Assembly: GCA_960531495.1 (NCBI GenBank)
Contig: OY482846.1
Coordinates: 17,650,987-17,714,986, forward strand
Origin: Zeus faber
Taxonomy: Eukaryota; Chordata; Actinopteri; Zeiformes; Zeidae
Length of the DNA: 64,000 bases
Reading direction: 5' to 3'
Positions 36,981 through 50,013 of this stretch are shown here, one piece after another; within the stretch, counting starts at the first letter, position 1; each line of letters opens with the position of its first letter. Made by a program: the position numbers and the translations under genes. The notes beneath the pieces were generated by a model that saw only the letters and a list, made by a program, of their open reading frames with translations, did no database searches and was not told where the DNA came from.

Positions 36981-37548
36981 GGGTACCAACAAAGAGAGAG
37001 GGAGGATTGGTGGTGCCCCAACAGCGTAATTGTGAATCAGTGTGAAACCGGGCGACAAACAGCATTATAGTCATACAATATAATAATACAGTATATAATC
37101 ATCATTATAATCATGGCTGTCATCGCTGGGGACAAAACTCAACAAGTCTTTTATGCCTCATCACAGCGGGGCAAGGTGCCCCCACCTCAGTCCCTTGTTA
37201 CTCCTTCCTAGGGAAAGGTATCCCGTCTGAATGGCTTCTTGGTGCCTGGGTACCCAGTGCAGGAATGGTACTAGCAGAATACCAAATCAGTTTGTTGGGG
37301 TAAAAAAAAAAAAAATCCTGGTTCTAAAAAGGCTCTGGAGAGCTATTTTCTATGGACCCTAACATTAGCTCAGTGGTATTCAAACATTGTTTTGCCCAGC
37401 CCCCCTTCCTAGGATTTCAAGGACTACTAGACTGTGTGTCATATGCAAACTTACATTGGTTGTACAGTAGTAAACCAGGTTGAGTGGTTCCACTCATTTG
37501 TGGCTTTTATTGCCTATTCACACAGGCTAACAAGGGCAGAAAGGTGCT

Positions 37549-37558
37549 AATTATTATT

Positions 37559-37608
<50 letters not shown>
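37549..37608 (+). repeat. (ATT)n/(AAT)n microsatellite
   Basis: Short ATT run meeting a longer AAT run, self-complementary. Confidence 0.9.
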
Positions 37609-37613
<5 letters not shown>

Positions 37614-38187
37614 ATTTAAGGTTAGAGTTGAAGGTACTTCTTTAAAGCTCTTTTAAGAAAATAATGTCACCTCCTATTTTTTTGATAGACAAAAGATTAA
37701 AAATTAAATAAAATATAAAATTGAAAAAAAGCGCCTGGGGTTCATCTGACCAACATAAAATACATATTAAAATACATATTCCTAACCCAAACAAAACTGT
37801 TACAAATGTTACAAAACATTTTTGTTAAATAAGCCCTGTGATTGTCTATACAGCGCTGTAATCATTTCTATATGCATCCTTACTTTGTTTTTCATCTCCC
37901 CAGCCCCCCTACTTGAAGTGCAACATAGCTTTTCCTCCATCAATATTGTTCTCTATTATTCTTCCCCTGGTCATTTCTTCCCCCTCTCTCGGTATCACAC
38001 AAACCAATTAACAAACAAATCTCCAGATGCTGGGCGCACACAGAGTAATGAGACTGCACTGAGTTTGGGCATGAACGGCCACTCGTTGCTTCCCAAGAAC
38101 GGTCGGATAATGAGGACAGGTCATGTTTATGATGCAAATGAGTGGCTTCTCCTCCGAGCACAGAAGATGCAGAGAGAGGGAGAGGGA

Positions 38188-38190
<3 letters not shown>

Positions 38191-38260
<70 letters not shown>
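38191..38260 (+). repeat. (GA)n microsatellite
   Basis: About 35 GA units. Confidence 0.95.
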
Positions 38261-38262
<2 letters not shown>

Positions 38263-38554
38263 GAGGCCACGCAGCATAACCTTTCTTCAGCTGCGGGGCT
38301 GCAGGATGGTATTTTTAAAACGAACGAGCGGTTTCTCCCCTTGTAAACTGGCCTGCTTTTATTTGTCTGATTGGGCCAGACATGGCCCAGTCCTTTATTC
38401 TGTTGTGCAACCAATGCAGGAAATGCATCTGAGCAAAGACAAAGATTTTTTTGTATCTATCCCCACGTTTCATGTGTTGTGCCCATTGTTGGATTCAAAC
38501 GTTTTATGCTTTTATAATGATGGCATCAGTTAAATACATGAGGATCTGTGGCTC

Positions 38555-38631
<77 letters not shown>

Positions 38632-38632
38632 G
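38555..38632 (+). repeat. (TAGA)n microsatellite
   Basis: About 19 perfect GATA-type units. Confidence 0.95.
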
Positions 38633-38742
38633 AGTGGATGATCAAGAAGAGAGAAAGAAATCACCATATGTTTATCAGGTTGATGACATTTATTCTACCA
38701 ATCAGTTTAGCTGTTTCAGCCTCGTCCTCCACCGTTGTGCGT

Positions 38743-38744
<2 letters not shown>

Positions 38745-38819
<75 letters not shown>
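38745..38819 (+). repeat. (GT)n microsatellite
   Basis: About 36 GT units. Confidence 0.95.
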
Positions 38820-38820
<1 letters not shown>

Positions 38821-39274
38821 CGTGCACATGTACGTGCATGTATGTATGTAAATCGCTGGGGCCACGAGAAACACACTGCTGTCTGTCACTCACCTATGAG
38901 ATAGCATCTTGTCCGTGAGGACGCAGTGAGAAATGTAATACGCAATGGCCTGTGTTTATTCTGGCACCCTAGACGCTGACGTCGGCCATATTTCTCTCTC
39001 CGCTTGATAGTACACACTGATTATATACTGTATAGTGAACAGTATAGATGCACGCATTAAGGAGGAGTTTGACTATGGGACATAAAGTTGGGGGAAAAAG
39101 TATTGCATGGGGGAAACTGACCACACCCCTTTGGTAGCAAATTTGGACGAATGTCCCTGCTAGAAAATTCCACTTTTAAGGGTAATACACGCCAAACTTT
39201 TGCCCCGGGGGTCCATGGCATCTGACTCCTAATTGGTAAGTGATCTGTTAAAAGTGACCGTTGCCATGGCGTTT

Positions 39275-39475
39275 TCCGTCGCAGTGGAACTATCTTTCTG
39301 AGCAGAAGCTCTTAAACCAGGCTTGTTTAGGCCTGAATTACTTTGGTAACAATTTCAAACTGTTCTGTCTCAAAGTAAAGAAGGAAAATGTACAGCCAGA
39401 CAGTCGTTATCACCCTGTCTGGGGTTATTTGGCGATAATGACTGTCTGGCTGTACAGGGACACCATTAGACAGAA
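39275..39475 (-). mobile_element. Fold-back MITE copy E with hairpin
   Basis: Arms 39389-39411 and 39434-39456 pair over 23 bases with one mismatch (TGTACAGCCAGACAGTC / GACTGTCTGGCTGTACA). Reading out on the minus strand, the family phrase AAGAGCTTCTGCTCAGAAAG follows. Truncated. Confidence 0.65.
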
Positions 39476-39748
39476 CCTCAGAGATATTTCCATTCACATA
39501 TGGAATAGAACATAGAACATCACGACACAACTCCACAGACTAAGTGACAGGATTTTCAGTATGTTTTCTTATGGATCAAAATGAAATCGCTGGAGATATT
39601 CAGATTCCTCATGTTATTTCAGGCCTGTGACCGCCTTGTGTCTTGTCAGCGGAATAACTGTCAGGTGTTTCTGAACAGCAAGCTTGGAACCTGAAGCAGC
39701 GTTCTCTCTGTTGTCACCTTTTGGGAACAGATGGTATTGAGATGCTCA

Positions 39749-39756
39749 CCCCCCCC

Positions 39757-39787
<31 letters not shown>

Positions 39788-39791
39788 ACAC
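39749..39791 (+). repeat. Poly-C run (25 bases) followed by (CA)n
   Basis: Twenty-five C followed by about nine CA units. Confidence 0.9.
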
Positions 39792-39936
39792 AGAAGGTAT
39801 TCAATGGATATTGCCTTAATTCATGTTCTTTCTAGGTTCCTTCTCATATGACCTTCTTTCCATGCAGACTGGCGGGGCGGGAGCTATTCCCAGCAGACAG
39901 GTGGCACAAGGTGGCATCAGGTGTCCTTCCCAAAAT

Positions 39937-39939
<3 letters not shown>

Positions 39940-39989
<50 letters not shown>
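39940..39989 (+). repeat. (GA)n microsatellite
   Basis: About 25 GA units. Confidence 0.95.
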
Positions 39990-39994
<5 letters not shown>

Positions 39995-40994
39995 AGCATG
40001 GGGACAGGGAGGATGGAGAGTGTCCTAGATCAGCAGTTAGCTTGATCAGAGACGTCCTTGGAGGACAGCAGTGGAGACAGGAGGACCACAAATCTGGGAA
40101 CGGACCCAATTTGCTAACTAGATCAGGTTGGCCAAGCCCACCCCCGATTCAAATTTACCCTATATATACTGTATATGCACACAGATGTATACTGTATACA
40201 TCTCATCTCATCTTCTTAAACTGAGAAGATGAGATGGTTCAGGATTTGGCAGTTTCGACAAACAGTCAGTGTTTGGCATCACACTGGCTGATGTAATGGT
40301 TTGGGTTTTTGTTGTCCTCTCAACAAAATACTCCAAATCTCTGCATTTGGAGTATTTTTGGACAGTTTCCTTGGAGCCCTGTGTCCCATATCCTTCCTTG
40401 TTTTGGTTGCCATGGTTGCGGCGGCCACTTTATATGAATCACCAGAGAAACCTCACGGTGGGATAAAGGGAGCCGTGTGCGATCCTAACTTGCCCTCTGA
40501 AGGAGATTAGCGGAGGGAAGGTCCAAGCCCAGACAGGGCCATTGAGACACTGGCCGTCCGTGCTAATTGATTCAGCACGGCTCTTTGTACCGTAGATTTT
40601 TTATTCTGTTCCCAAAGCAACAGATTGCGTGATAGTAGTAAGACACGAATGAAAGAATACAATAATATAACGATTAAAAATGCAGAAGACCGGGCCATCT
40701 GGCGAGAAGTTTGTCCTCTGATCTAGAACAACTTGAAAACATGATACCAGCCCAGTCCTGCCTCTTCCATAAGCGATTGGACAGTGATACATTTTCCATT
40801 GTTTCAGCTCCGTACTCTAAACGTTCCGATTAACAATCAATACAATTAATGCAAATTTAAAGTATAGACCGTCTGCGTCGATTTGACAGTATTCACATGA
40901 ATATCGGTGTCGTAACTTTGAAATAATAAACCCTTTCCATGCATAGTTTTTTCGGGTGACCCAAAAGTATTTGGAGAGATTGCTATCATGATCA

Positions 40995-41096
<102 letters not shown>

Positions 41097-41693
41097 GAAG
41101 GGACTTTCATTGACCCACCAGCAGACTTTCATGTCTGACCCTATGTACTCAAATACACTATGGGATGCGTGTTTGGCTAAATGAGCAGAAGTCAAAAAGA
41201 AGTTAAGATACATAAGGAGCCATTGGTCAGCACTATCAAGCTGGAACCAATGGGTGAATAACCTGTGAAGGAAATTCTTCCGCAATGATCGGTGAGGTTA
41301 ATCTGCCCGCTACAAGAAGACAAAACTGAGAATATCCAAGATTATTGATTCTGCAGAATAAGGAGAAAGATTCAGTACTGCTCCAAAGCAGCGCTGGGAT
41401 CAATCTACTATCACAGAGAAAGACAGGAGGCTTTATATAGGAGAACAGGGTGTGGTTTGGGTCAGAGGTCTCCAACAGGTCTGCGCCCACCCCCCCCAAC
41501 TGTCTTCCTGGGTGCCCCCGCTTCCTAGACAAGGGAAATAACAGGTACTTGCAAACTTGACCAGGCAGAATGGGGGTTGCATGACAATGCACTTCTAGGT
41601 GTCCCCCATCTCTATAGAAGGTAAACAGGCCACGTGTGATCTGATTCTTTCATATTAGAATTGACATTGTAGGAGCAAAACATTTCTCTTTAC

Positions 41694-42540
41694 ATGAACT
41701 CTGGGGGGTTCTACTCTGGAGCAGTGGAGAGCATCCTGACAGGCAACATCACTGCCTGGTTTGGGAACTGTACTGCTCAGGACAGGCGGGCCCTGCAGAG
41801 GGTGGTGCGTTCAGCTGAACGTACCACTGGAACTACCCTCCCCCCCTTGCAGGAGTTATACACCAGGAGGTGTAGTAGCAGAGCCCGTAGGATCATGAAG
41901 GATCCTCATCACCCCAACAACGGACTGTTTCAGCTGCTGCGGTCAGGCAAGCGCCTCCGCAGTCACGCAGCGAGAACAGAGAGACTGAGACGGAGTTTTT
42001 TCCCGCACGCCATTAGAACTGTCAACGCTGACCTCACCAGGGGTCCTCACTGAGCCATGCACTAGGCTCCACTACCTACTGTACTGTATGTAGCATACTG
42101 TACCGCATACTGTGTCACTGTTCAGGGTTGTTCGTGATGCCGTATTGCTGCGCCGTACTGTTGTATACTGTGCTGTATCATCCCAAACACTACCTCACAC
42201 TATTCACATTCACATGCCACTTTAATTCACATGCCACTTTAAATGCACATATCTGTATATACATAGGCATATTCCTTCAACCTATTCCATTTTATTTCAA
42301 TTTATTTTTATTGTATTTTATTCTATATATTTTTATCTTATTCTATAAGTATTCCACTTACTGTATTACGTTTTAGGAGTCAGTTAGTCGGTCTATTAGA
42401 AAGGAATTTTCTACTTTTTATTTTATTTTATTTTTTATTTTTTCCTAGGACTTATTGTGTGCTATCACCGGGTGCGTTGCATTACATTTCACTGCATATA
42501 TGTATGGAAGTATGTATATGTGAATCCTGGGGGGACAGAC
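41694..42540 (+). mobile_element. CR1/L2-clade LINE 3' end, 5'-truncated
   Basis: A frame of about 115 codons, open to its stop near 42053, encodes the C-terminal RT/ORF2 block ([20 protein letters not shown] ... RTERLRRSFFPHAIRTVNAD). A 3' UTR shared with the LINE at 26672-28315 follows. This frame is less decayed than in that copy, so it is probably the younger insertion. 5' truncation is normal for LINE insertion. Confidence 0.85.
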
Positions 42541-42924
42541 ACAAATGTTTTCAAACCCCCTTTTGGAGGTAGAAGCCTTTGTCCTCATTCAAAATAGTTG
42601 ATCGTAATCATTTTTCCCTCACAAATCGAAATAGAACCCCAGATATGCCAAACATTGTTGTTTGGCATATCTGTTTGAAGTAATCCCTGCAGTTTTTATA
42701 TTTGCTAACCTATCTCATTCCACATTGTTATTTGAATTGAGCTATTTCAATAGTTTATTTTTTCTGGGAGACAAAATGGAAAAACAGTAAGAAGACAAAA
42801 CAGTAGTACTTCTCCATTCTGAGGATAATTCTAAGTTCTACCATAGATTTGAAGTCATATTTGATACTGTTCCTAAGTGGGTTCCATGGATAACTAGTAC
42901 AATGTGATAGCATGTTTATTACAG

Positions 42925-43147
42925 CGGGGACCTCCCTCTCTGTCTTTAAGAAGCACCTGAAGACCCAGCTCTTCAGTGAGTACCTCCTGTCCTAATCTAC
43001 AATTACTTAGCACCACCTTGCAGTATTTATTGTTATACCAATGTTGTTATTACACTAATCTCTGTCGCAATGTAGCTGAATGTTATTCTCCCTTGTAAGT
43101 CGCTTTGGATAAAAGCGTCTGCCAAATGACTAAATGTAAATGTAAAT
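42925..43147 (+). mobile_element. SINE-tailed composite repeat
   Basis: It starts near GGACCTCCCTCTCTGTCTTT with a decayed coding-like phrase (FKKHLKTQLFSEYLLS). It ends with the same 3' core as the window's SINEs (CGCTTTGGATAAAAGCGTCT) and a (TGTAAA)n tail. It has a different head from the tRNA-SINE copies, suggesting two elements share one 3' tail. Confidence 0.55.
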
Positions 43148-43430
43148 GTACATGGCTCTGTGGAATACTCAATTCTAATCGGTCACCAGTGGCAATCGGC
43201 AATCAGTTATTTCTAAATAATGACAGCTGGCACGGGCAACCACTTCTGAATGCAGATATGTCCAATTTGCCATTAACAACAGTAAATAGCTTAGTGATAT
43301 GTAGGCCGATGTTTTTGCTGTTGTTGTTGTTGTTAGGTGAATAGTTTGCTACATTGTACCGTTTGCTACGTCGTTGTTTTTATTTTGTGATAATGACCGC
43401 CTGGCTGCACATTATCCCTTCCCCATATTT
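43148..43430. mobile_element. Fold-back MITE copy F
   Basis: Begins with the family terminal block in reverse (CATGGCTCTGTGGAATACTC). It passes CAATCAGTTATTTCTAAATA and ends with the central arm TTTTGTGATAATGACCGCCT and GGCTGCACATTATCC. It abuts the SINE-like tail directly. Confidence 0.6.
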
Positions 43431-44365
43431 CCCAGGTTAGCCTTGGCATACTCAACTTAATAGTTTGATTATCCTCGTGTTGGATTGCAGATAGAGAATT
43501 TTGATAAAAGACTTGTTATGAATCCGTCAATGCCCTGCCCAAGTTTCTCTTTTAAAAAATGAGACAATCCAGTTGAATACATTTTGACTAAGAACAAAAC
43601 ATGCTACATACTACATGCTACATGCTACTTGCACCGCTTGGGTGCTACATAGCACAGCCGACGGTTATGTATCGCACTGCTCTGTCCGTTGCTTTAACAG
43701 GTCACTAACAGCTATGCTAAGCACATTTACTTAGCATTAGCATGTTCCCAGACAGATTGACATATCTCACACAGGAAGTGACATCAACTTCTGTGTTGTC
43801 CTTCCTGTCTTTTCTCCTTTTCAGCCTCGTAAAAAGTAAACAAAGTTAAGTTGACGTTCCGTTATCTGATGTGTGTGGATTAAGACGGAGCCAGGATTCC
43901 CGTTGCTAGGCGATGGTGTCGCGCTGGACAGGTGCGATGCAGCGTTTGGGTGTGAACTGGATTATTAATGAGGCCGGAATAGGAGCCGCACCCTCACAAC
44001 AACTCAATGTAAAAATCCTGCCGAGCAAATTATTTGGGTTTTTTAGTTCAATACGGTTGCCAATGGATTTTTGTCAAAGTATTTTATTACTTCTTTAAGG
44101 AAGGATTGAATGATGTGGTTATATGTTTGAAGGTGAACTTATAACCATGTGGAATGTTTATTTATTGGTATTTAACTTTATTGATTATTTTTTCACTTTC
44201 AGAATTTATTTCTCTTTCCAAGTCCTTCCTTTATTCTCACTTTCTTTAAAGGATTGAAGGAGGAAAGGAAATGTTATTTTTCCTTCTTCCTTCCCTTTTT
44301 ACTGTCTTTCCTTCTACCTTAATTTCCTCATTTGTTCTCTCTTACTTTCATCCTTTCTTTCTTTC

Positions 44366-44798
44366 TTTCAGCGGTGCTGTCTAGAGTGAACTCAAATGCA
44401 GGACACAATGGAGGCTCAGGAGTAGGTGCAGGGATCAATGGTTTATTGCATATAGGCAGGGGTAAAAACCAGGAGAACAGTCAGCGGCAAACCTAACGGC
44501 AGGGAACCAGGGTACAAGGAAACAGGCTGAGAATCAGATCCCAGGGACAGGCAGAGAACTGACACAGAAGTTACACAGTGGAAGCTAAACAGAGGACACA
44601 ACAACGATCCGACAGTGCAGAGTGAATGGGGAACAGGTTAAATTCAGGGAGAGTGATGAGGAAGAGATTGAGAGGGATGTGGAATCAGAGACAGGCGGAG
44701 CTAGAGAGTGACAGAGGGAGCTATTGAGGGACAGAGGCAGCTAGAGAGGGACAGAGGGAGCTAGAGAGGGACAGAGAGCTCCAGAGGGACAGAGGGAG
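44366..44798. mobile_element. Unclassified 433-bp insertion with minisatellite and long flanking direct repeat
   Basis: The insert is flanked by 44339-44365 and 44799-44825, which match at 25 of 27 bases (CTCTTAC..TCATCCTTTC and TTTCTTTC). The body starts AGCGGTGCTGTCTAGAGTGA-like and includes CAATGGTTTATTGCATATAG. It ends in about five imperfect copies of a 20-base unit (GAGCTAGAGAGGGACAGAGG). No coding. The class is unknown. Confidence 0.55.
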
Positions 44799-45529
44799 CT
44801 CTTACACTCATCCTTTCTTTCTTTCCTCCTTGATTTGTGTCTTTCCTCTCAGGTATCCCTCTTTTATTTGTTATCGAGGCCTTTTGCGATCAACTTTCCA
44901 CAGGTTTGTGAACTTGAAAATGAAATAAAATTAACCTGGTGTCGCTCCACCATGGATCTACTGCCCCTCCGGGTTGAACTGTGTTTTCCACATCTCAGAT
45001 CCAGCGCTCGGCGTCGGGGTGTGTGAGTAATGATTGTTCGGCGGCTCCCCTGGTATGGGGGGTGGAAAGTGCCACTGATTTGCTCCTGGGGAGATCCAGC
45101 AGGAGGATGAGGCTTCTCCTGAGCGAGGGAATCTGTGGCATGTTCCACCCCCTATACCCTGGTTCCGAACACGTATGTCTGGACACATCAACGTGGACCC
45201 TGTAACCAGAAGACAACGGAGCCACGGTGAATAATTCAAAATGTCAATCAATGATTAAAGCTCTGTCGTGTGTCCCGCCTCACACCACGCCAGGGGTGAC
45301 CCCCAGTTTACCGTCAAAGTCTTAATGCGAGTGGTGGGACAATGGGGGAAGAAAGAGTGACGAGGAATAAGTGAGTGACTGGAGGGAGGTCAAGTTTCAG
45401 TAAACACTCGAGGATCCACCTATAATACCATGATAGTTCCGTAATTATTAAACTATGGTGAATCTCAGAGTCCTATAGCATTCATCACTAATACTTCTCA
45501 ATGTTTGATGATAACTTTTTTTGGTTATT

Positions 45530-46390
45530 ATAGGTGGCTCCTCCACCACTAACCAGTCTCTCGCATCTACTTATGGGGATTTTTGCAGAACTCAGCCAGT
45601 TGAGAGGTCGGAGGGACATCTGATATGTACCAACTTCTTCAGGTCATGCCACAACATTTCAATTGGATTAAGGTCCGGACTTTGACTGGGCCAATCCAGA
45701 GTATGAATCCTCTTTCTCTGAAGCCATTCTTTTGTAGTTTTGCTGGAATGCTTTGGGTCATTGTCTTGTTGCAAAATGCATTTGAATCCCAGTTTCGACG
45801 CCCTGACTGATGGCAGGAGATTCTGGTCAAGAATTTGTTGATATGCCTGAGAATTCATGGTTCCTTGGATAATATGGAGTCATCCAGGTCCAGAAGCAGA
45901 AAAGCAGCCCCAGACCTTTACATTTCCACCACCATGCTTCCCTGTTGGGAGGAGGTTCGTTTCTTCTTTTGCAGTGTTGGCTTTTCTCCAAACATGGTGG
46001 TTTTGATTGTGACCAAATAATTATATTTTGGATTCGTCTGTCCAGAGAATGGACTTCCAGCTTGGCAGCTTTGTTCTTTTTTGAGAGCAGAGGCTTCCTT
46101 CTAGCAACCCTCCCATGAATGTCATGGCTATTCAATTTTCGTCTGATAAAAGACGCAAGCACATTTGTCCCAGTTGTTACCAGATAGGTCTGCAACTCTC
46201 TAGAGGTGATATGTGGGTTGGCCTTTACCTGACTTATTATTTTTCTGGTGCTTCTGGGTGACCGTTTTGATGGGCTTCTAGGCAGAGTTGCTGTCAGGTT
46301 GAAGGCCCTCCATTTGTAAATTATTTGTCTTACAGTGGATGGCTGGATGGAGCTGGAAGCTTATAGCCCTCCCCAGACTGATGGGCTGTC

Positions 46391-46440
<50 letters not shown>

Positions 46441-46441
46441 A

Positions 46442-46472
<31 letters not shown>

Positions 46473-46810
46473 CTTCTTCTTTCCCTTTCCCAAGGATGTC
46501 TCATTTCATTGGTCTGCTTAAATGATTAATTAAGCATTCAAATGTATTTCACCTGAGTCTGTTACCTGCTTGACGTAACCAATGCAGCCGGGGGTTCACT
46601 TACTTTTGCACATACACTAATTCCATGTTTCATGTAGTTTTTGGGCTAAATAATCAAGTCCCGCTAAACAAGTACATGCAATTGATAAACATATATCTGA
46701 CATTTCATACATAAAAACTGGTGATGATGAAATAAGAAAATCATGGTAAAACAACAGAAACATCTAAACTGCTCAAGGGGTTGACATACTTTCAAGCAGC
46801 CCGGTATATA
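45530..46810 (-). mobile_element. Degenerate Tc1-like DNA transposon
   Basis: The minus strand encodes Tc1 transposase pieces. The first reads KHSSKTTKEWLQ and then DWPSQSPDLNPIEMLWHDLK, the catalytic-domain D and following conserved block. A second frame upstream on that strand reads RKPLLSKKNKAAKLEVHSLD and SQSKPPCLEKSQHCKRR. Frameshifts and stops separate them. The right end (TACTTTCAAGCAGCCCGGTA near 46787) looks like a terminal region. The matching left end was not found, so that side is probably truncated. Trinucleotide arrays at 46391-46482 interrupt it. Confidence 0.85.
46391..46482 (+). repeat. (CTA)n and (CTT)n trinucleotide arrays
   Basis: A CAC/CTA array of about 50 bases followed by a CTT array of about 40 bases, inside the Tc1-like copy. 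Confidence 0.95.
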
Positions 46811-46850
46811 CCTTATGTATATATATATATATAATATGTTTATTGTTATT

Positions 46851-46851
46851 A

Positions 46852-46891
<40 letters not shown>
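46851..46891 (+). repeat. (ATT)n microsatellite
   Basis: About 13 ATT units just beyond the Tc1-like element. Confidence 0.9.
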
Positions 46892-48233
46892 GATTAATTT
46901 TAATATTTTTTCAAAAAATGTTATTGTGTGAATTAGTTTTACGCAAATATTTTTCCTGTGATGACCTGTTCTTAGGATCATTCTGTACTGGGTCAAAGAC
47001 AAGCCAAGACAGTGTCAGGTATCAGCCAAACCTGTTGCTGTGTCTAGTCAGATGTGAAATAATTTGCCCCAAAGAAATTTTTATTTTTTTTTTACCATTC
47101 CTCAATCCTTTGCAAGTAAATTTAAATAATTATGCAACCCATTATCCAAGTCCTTACAGATCCCTGCACGCATAATAAATCACTAACTGGAGGCTCAAAA
47201 GGTTTATTACTGAACTTTATTATCTAACTTTTTTATTTTATTTTTTCTCTAGCATGGAATATCTCTTTACTAACAGAGAATGCTTTTTCAGAAATTCAAA
47301 TACACTAAATGTTGGCCTGTACATCACTACGAGGCTGGCTCCATATCGTACCAATCTGCATTGTCCTGACTCTAGGCCGGGGCTGGGGGGGGGTCTAGGG
47401 GGCATCCCAAAATGCTGAGTCCAGCCCTGGAACTTGCCAGCTCGGCAGCTGGCTGTCTAGACCTTCGGGCAGCTCTGGCAATACCAATAACCCAACCTAA
47501 AGCAACTTAGCCACCTAACAAAAACTTTTAATGCTCAACACTTTTTATGCCATCTAACAAGACTTAACAGACAGGGGTTCCAGTGGATTAGCGATGTGAG
47601 ACTCATAAGCTATTTGTTCCTTGGGAACAAATATCCTAAACTAATCGAGTGTTGGGGGTCACTCCGATAAAAGAGTTGTTCGTTGTACAGGCATTCCCTA
47701 AGACTCAAACCTTGATTAATGAAAGAGAAGAGCAACGTGCCCAAACAAGCGCCTTAAGTTTCCAGTTAGTGAATGGTCAAACCGAGAGAATCTTGGACTC
47801 ACAAACTGAAAATAATTACCAAGGTCTAAATGAATGTTGGAAAAAAAAGGCATTTGGCATAATTTATGTTGATTGTGACTAACTTACACTTTGCATTCCA
47901 CCACAATAAATTATTTAGACAGATGTATAATAATGTTCCGATTCACTTTGCATTCCTCCGCCTAAATCAATCATTTTGACAGAATTAGATGTTTTTTTTT
48001 TGCGAGAATCCCGTGTCCAACAGAGCCGAACCAACTCAAATGAACAAAGAGTCGGAAAAATCAAACAACTCTTTTTACTGAGTGACTCGCGGGGAACCAA
48101 ATCCCAGAAAGGAGTTGAACCTTTCATTTGACAGTAAATTTGGAGCAGAGAAGCAACTGCTCTGCAGGGAGCAACAAGTTCAATAATAAAACAAGGATGA
48201 GAAAGGCAGGTACAAATTGACATTTTTATATAA

Positions 48234-48990
48234 TTTATTGTACATCATTTAATTTCTACATTCATTACCTTACTCAAACCAACAAACATTAGAACATTTC
48301 CATTTATACAAAATATAAACTATCCGGGGGGGTGGGGTGATATAAATCTAACAACAACCCTTCTCGTGTTCGAATGGGAAAAGGGAAAAGAGGTGCCAGT
48401 CATATCCTGAAAAAAAAAAAAAAAAAAAAATCATAAATCTTTGAAAGAAAAACAGCAAAACTGTAACATAAGTCCTGTGGCAACACAACCGTTATATACA
48501 TCGGTCTGGCCAATCCCAAATTATAACCGAGCCAAATTGTGAAAAATCACCGTTTTACCCATTTGTGTGCGTGTGAGTTTGATCTCTAATGTGCAAAGCT
48601 TTAACTTTACATACAAAAAAGCCCATTTGGATGTCCCATCTGTGAAATTAAACCTACATGGAAAAAATAAAAACTTCTGTACACTCAGGTGGTCCTCCAT
48701 TTTTTTTCTGTTCCGTTCCGAGTCAAGGGGCTTGAGGGTGATGAGGGGTGGGGCTTGGTGGTGGGTCTCCATAGAGGGCTATACCGCCCTCCTCCCCCAC
48801 CTTTGTTTTTGTTTTGTTTTTTAAATAAAAACCTCAGTCTTATGAGAAAATTATTATTTTTTTTTAATAGGGATGAGAGAGAAGGCGTCGTGGGTGGAGT
48901 CCGTCACACCGCAGTGAGGGGTGGATATGTGTGTGTGTGTGTGTGTGTGTGCGTGTGGTGGAGGTGATGGAGGAGGGGTGGTCCCAGACT
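48234..48990 (-). promoter_or_regulatory. cd24: CD24 3' UTR with poly(A) signal
   Basis: Plus-strand TTTATT at 48234-48239 reads AATAAA on the minus strand, giving a 3' UTR of about 750 bases. A long 3' UTR is also typical of mammalian CD24. A short (GT)n tract lies at 48928-48953 just past the stop. Extent is inferred. Confidence 0.5.
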
Positions 48991-49904
48991 TCAACAGTAG
49001 TGGTGCAGAAGGCCGGCCGCCATGACGACAGAGGGCAGGAGGGAGTAGAGTCCCGGGCTCAGTGACACGCCGGCTCCAGTCGGGGAGGTGGAGTTGGCCG
49101 AGCTGCTGTAGGTGTCCGTCGCCATGGTGGTGGCATTGGGGTTGGAACCGGCGTGGGTGGAGTTGCCGCCTGCCATGGGTTCCGTGGTGTTCTGGGAGAC
49201 TACCTGTTGGGGGGGGCATATTGGAAAAACACTCATCACTCAAAAATACTGCTTTTGGGGTTTGGCCTCATAAGTTGAATTTTAGAGCAGGTCATCATGG
49301 AGAGAAACATCACCACAACTGAAATTTTCTAGGGTAATTTTCAACACCTTCCATTTCCTTTTTCCTTTTCATCCTCTCACCAATTACCCTGTCTACCTCT
49401 CCAAAAAAAATAAAATAAAATGGTGGGCTGATGGGGCCTTGCAAACGGATGGCATCCGAGTCCGTTTCGGGTTTCCTTTGGCTCTCTGCACTTAAAAGAA
49501 ACTTTAGACTCCCCTGTACAGGTAGACTATACATCCATCCCCTATCAATAATTAATTCTCCTCAGAGTAACCGAGTGATCAGAAGAAAAAAAGATAAACT
49601 GAACGACACCAAGTTGAAAAGGAATACAATGACAAATGGTGTTTTGCATCACTCTTTTCTTAAGTTTTTGATCAATCCTGAATGACATTTAGACTGATTC
49701 CAATGCAAAGAATCCACTATTTTGTAGAATTTTTTTTCACCTCTCTTATGACACCATACACAACTTTAACACACCTACTGTCCAATCAACACATCCCACA
49801 AATAAATAAAATCAACAAATAAATTAAATTCATTGACATACCTGTGTTGATAAACATATGACGAACATAATCACTGCGAGTTGAAAAACCGTCATTTTAG
49901 ACAT
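48991..49904 (-). CDS. cd24: CD24-like GPI-anchored sialomucin peptide
   Basis: Two minus-strand exons: 49904-49842 (signal peptide) and 49203-48991 (rest, TGA), joined in phase 0 by GT-AG. The product is 91 residues. Residues 1-25 are a hydrophobic signal (MTVFQLAVIMFVICLSTQ). The mature part is Ser/Thr/Asn-rich with four N-glycosylation sequons at N26, N35, N44 and N58; NPNATT resembles the human CD24 core NPTNATT. Residues 67-91 form a hydrophobic tail ending GLLHHYC, as expected for GPI-anchor processing. CD24 is a small heavily glycosylated surface protein and a Siglec-10 ligand in mammals. Identity rests on size, layout and position between RTN4IP1 and SOBP, because CD24 diverges fast. 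A second in-frame ATG three codons in is also usable. Confidence 0.82.
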
Positions 49905-50013
49905 TCTTTTTTTTTATTATTATTTTTTCGTTTGCAATGTTTTTGGCCAGTTCAGGGTACGAGCTGTCCACGGACGATGGCTCCCAAAATGTGGAGCGGC
50001 AAACTGACGGAGC

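Noticed and set aside
38634-38918. Val/Cys and Thr/His repeat frames
   Set aside because: Translation of a (GT)n microsatellite on both strands.
44835-45251. Overlapping open frames on both strands near 45 kb
   Set aside because: Moderate GC sequence between repeats, with no recognisable domain and competing frames; not supportable as a gene.
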